Shown: positions 6,462 through 7,929 of the stretch, in pieces
Numbering within the stretch: the stretch's first letter is position 1
How the letters are laid out: each line of letters starts with the position of its first letter
The notes under the pieces: generated by a model
Seen by the model: the letters and a program-made list of their open reading frames with translations, nothing else
Databases searched by the model: none
What the model was told of the DNA's origin: nothing
Assembly (NCBI GenBank): GCA_023436825.1
Contig: JAEZHS010000021.1
Location: forward strand, 1 to 7,929
Source: Pseudomonadota bacterium
GTDB lineage: Bacteria > Pseudomonadota > Alphaproteobacteria > Reyranellales > Reyranellaceae
DNA length: 7,929 bases
Direction: 5' to 3'
Translations under genes and position numbers: made by a program

Positions 6462-7295
6462 ATGCAAAAGACTGCAGCAATTGCCCTGATGGTGCTGGCG
6501 GCGGCTGTGCCGGCCGCCGCCCAATCCGAGCCGCCGCAGGTCTCCAGCGGACAGCCTGCCGTCACGTTGTCCAGCTCTGAGAAGGTGCGCGACAAGCCGG
6601 CCGCGCAGTACGTCCTGGTGAAGACGGTGGTGGGCCAGGTGATGGGCATGATCGATGCTCGCGCCAAGCCGATCGAGCCGGAGGGCTACAACCTCCTGAA
6701 ATATTGCTGGACTGCCGAGAACGTGCTGGGCGACTGGGCCGAACGCGGGGGCCTCACCGGCGCGATGGTCGTGCGTGCCCTCGAGACCCGGTCCTGGCAG
6801 CGCGATCTCGCGCGCGCCGGCTATCCCGAGGCGCCGACGGCCGAAGCGATCGGCCGCTACGAGGCCATGCTGGTGGGCGCAGGCTTCACTGAAGCCGCCC
6901 GCAGTCGCGCAGTCAAGGCGCTGGTCATCGAGCTGGAGGGGCTCAAGCTCAAGACGCCGGGTGCCGCGCAGGTCCGCGCGATCCATCGCTGCGATGGCGA
7001 GCGCCGTTCGCTGGCGCTCAACTACACGACGGCGCCGGAAGACGGTCGTGCCCGGTTCATGCCTTATGTGCTGCACCAGATATGCCAGGCGCAGCAGCTC
7101 AACCCGGACGACCCGATCCGCTGCGACTATTGGATGGATGGAAAGACCGGCAAGCCGATGTCGTTCGCCGGTGAGACCGTCTACAGCGTGCGCTGGCTCG
7201 ACGGTTCGACGGCGAATGGACGCTTCGATCCTGAGCAATCGCGCAGCGCCGGAACCGTGACGCTGCGCCTGCGTCCCCCGAAGGCGACGAAGTAA
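6462..7295 (+). CDS. Exported protein of unknown function
   Basis: A 277-aa protein I do not recognise. It begins with a clear signal peptide (MQKTAAIALMVLAAAVPAAAQS, cleavage likely after residue 20), followed by a short Pro/Ser-rich linker (about 22-48). Residues 50-165 look mostly helical (VLVKTVVGQVMGMIDAR, YNLLKYCWTAENVLGDWAERGG, AEAIGRYEAMLVGAGFTEAARSRAVKALV). The rest, with VRAIHRCDGERRSLALNY and TVYSVRWLDGS, looks more beta-rich. Four cysteines remain after cleavage (82, 177, 208, 221), enough for two disulfides outside the cytoplasm. There is no membrane segment beyond the signal and no catalytic motif I can name. The ribosome binding site is weak (AAAGG about 13 nt before the ATG), so the start is less certain; Met10 is an alternative. 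It diverges from the exported hydrolase and converges on infC with a 14-bp gap. Confidence 0.8.
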   Translation: MQKTAAIALMVLAAAVPAAAQSEPPQVSSGQPAVTLSSSEKVRDKPAAQYVLVKTVVGQVMGMIDARAKPIEPEGYNLLKYCWTAENVLGDWAERGGLTGAMVVRALETRSWQRDLARAGYPEAPTAEAIGRYEAMLVGAGFTEAARSRAVKALVIELEGLKLKTPGAAQVRAIHRCDGERRSLALNYTTAPEDGRARFMPYVLHQICQAQQLNPDDPIRCDYWMDGKTGKPMSFAGETVYSVRWLDGSTANGRFDPEQSRSAGTVTLRLRPPKATK

Positions 7296-7307
7296 CTACT
7301 TCGGCGC
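7284..7307. terminator. Hairpin spanning the convergent 3' ends of the unknown gene and infC
   Basis: gcg-a-cgaagt, loop aact, acttcg-g-cgc forms a 9-bp hairpin with one mismatch, symmetric for both strands. It covers the stop codon of the plus-strand gene and begins 2 bp beyond the infC stop. There is no T-run on either side, so it is at best a Rho-assisted or weak bidirectional terminator. The only other candidate in the 14-bp gap is chance similarity between the two gene ends. Confidence 0.4.
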
Positions 7308-7309
7308 GA

Positions 7310-7846
7310 CTACTTCGGAGCAAGCACCATGATCATCTGCCGGCCTTCCATGCGCGGCATCGACTCGATCTTGGTGAGCGGGTCCATTTCGCCACGGACG
7401 CGGTTCAGCACCTGCAGGCCGAGCTCGGAATGGACCATCTCGCGGCCGCGGAAGCGCAGGGTGACCTTCACCTTGTCGCCTTCCTCGATGAACCGCTTCA
7501 TGGCGCGCATCTTCACTTCATAATCGTGGTCGTCGATGTTCGGGCGCATCTTGATCTCTTTGACCTCGATGACCTTCTGGTGCTTACGCGCCTCGTGCGC
7601 CTTCTTCTGCGCTTCGTACTTGTACTTGCCGTAATCAGAGATCTTGGCGACCGGCGGACTCGCATTGGGCGAGATCTCGATCAGGTCGAGACTGGCCTCC
7701 TCGGCCATATCCAATGCCTCGCGGGTGCTGACGACGCCGACCATATCGCCATTCTCGTCGATCAGTCGGACTTGCGGCGCTCTGATTTCGCCGTTGACGC
7801 GCGGACCCTCGCGGGTGGGCGCGCTTTGTTGAGCAGGTCTGGCTAT
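7310..7846 (-). CDS. infC: Translation initiation factor IF-3 with a probable AUA start
   Basis: IF3 binds the 30S subunit, keeps 50S off and checks the start codon and initiator tRNA. The protein has the N-domain ([51 protein letters not shown]), the linker signature DYGKYKYE (about residues 71-78) and the C-domain ([44 protein letters not shown]). The first in-frame ATG (7744) would delete the first 34 residues, including the conserved GPRVN-EI part. Upstream there is no ATG, GTG or TTG in frame within the window. The codon at the right place is ATA (7846-7844), 9 nt after AAGGAG, giving 178 aa, the usual IF3 length. E. coli infC uses AUU, and IF3 represses such starts, so autoregulation is likely. 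The stop is TAG. No stop interrupts the frame upstream to the window edge, so a start outside cannot be excluded. Confidence 0.95.
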   Translation of the reverse strand: MARPAQQSAPTREGPRVNGEIRAPQVRLIDENGDMVGVVSTREALDMAEEASLDLIEISPNASPPVAKISDYGKYKYEAQKKAHEARKHQKVIEVKEIKMRPNIDDHDYEVKMRAMKRFIEEGDKVKVTLRFRGREMVHSELGLQVLNRVRGEMDPLTKIESMPRMEGRQMIMVLAPK

Positions 7847-7861
7847 GGCTTCATTCTCCTT
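7844..7861 (-). promoter_or_regulatory. infC ribosome binding site, AUA start and overlapping mini-ORF
   Basis: AAGGAG (7861-7856) precedes the ATA by 9 nt. Out of frame between them lies ATG AAG CCA TAG (7854-7843), whose stop overlaps the ATA as ATAG. That ATG is only 1 nt from the Shine-Dalgarno, too close for normal use, but it could compete for ribosomes. This site decides the infC start. Confidence 0.55.
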
Positions 7862-7864
7862 CGT

Positions 7865-7883
7865 AAAAGCTCCGGTTGGGAGC
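7865..7883 (-). promoter_or_regulatory. Small hairpin with short T-run in the infC leader
   Basis: On the minus strand GCTCC (7883-7879), loop CAACC, GGAGC (7873-7869) is followed by TTTT (7868-7865) and 3 nt later by the infC ribosome binding site. With a 5-bp stem and four T it is a weak terminator at best, perhaps ending an upstream gene (in many bacteria thrS) or acting as a leader attenuator. Low confidence. Confidence 0.3.
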
Positions 7884-7929
7884 GGGGTATGAGACGGGGG
7901 GCGCCCGAGGAGGGGGGGCCGGCGGGGTG

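Noticed and set aside
6423..7238. Minus-strand open frame of 271 codons opposite the unknown exported gene
   Set aside because: The plus-strand frame has a proper signal peptide and plausible protein composition; the minus-strand frame has neither and overlaps the hydrolase start.

Overview
This GC-rich window reads as the chromosome of an alphaproteobacterium. Evidence is the form of IF3, L20, L35 and PheST, the strong G/C bias at third codon positions, and the palindromic intergenic repeats. A Rhodospirillales or Reyranella-like lineage is a guess; the genus cannot be fixed from this sequence. The window is mainly a translation-gene cluster on the minus strand. In transcription order it holds infC (IF3, 7846 to 7310), then after a gap of about 3 kb rpmI (L35), rplT (L20), pheS and pheT (both subunits of phenylalanyl-tRNA synthetase), and finally the first 14 codons of lepA (elongation factor 4) at the left edge.

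The familiar infC-rpmI-rplT order is interrupted between 4280 and 7309 by three genes that are not part of the translation machinery. These are a classical short-chain dehydrogenase/reductase (plus, 4520-5275), an exported serine alpha/beta hydrolase (minus, 5422-6426) and an exported protein of unknown function (plus, 6462-7295). The last two start 35 bp apart and diverge. The dehydrogenase gene has a composite palindromic repeat on each side (4395-4498 and 5282-5410). Each repeat is made of two inverted copies of a hairpin-plus-tail unit, like the BIME/REP elements of other bacteria.

The ribosomal and synthetase genes carry several readable control signals. rpmI-rplT has its own sigma70-type promoter (TTGCAC, 17 bp, TATAAG). 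It is followed by a short leader that can form a hairpin, a loop-to-downstream pseudoknot, and a competing hairpin over the ribosome binding site. This is a candidate L20-type translational operator. Between rplT and pheS lies a textbook intrinsic terminator whose U-tract ends 28 nt before the pheS ATG, with no Phe-rich leader peptide, so pheST expression probably depends on read-through. pheS and pheT overlap by ATGA. infC has no ATG, GTG or TTG at the right place; the best start is an AUA behind a strong Shine-Dalgarno, echoing the atypical AUU start of E. coli infC.

No CRISPR array, tRNA, rRNA, transposase or phage gene was seen, and no gene-free stretch exceeds 300 bases. The more unusual content is in the regulatory signals and repeats; the genes belong mostly to well-known families.
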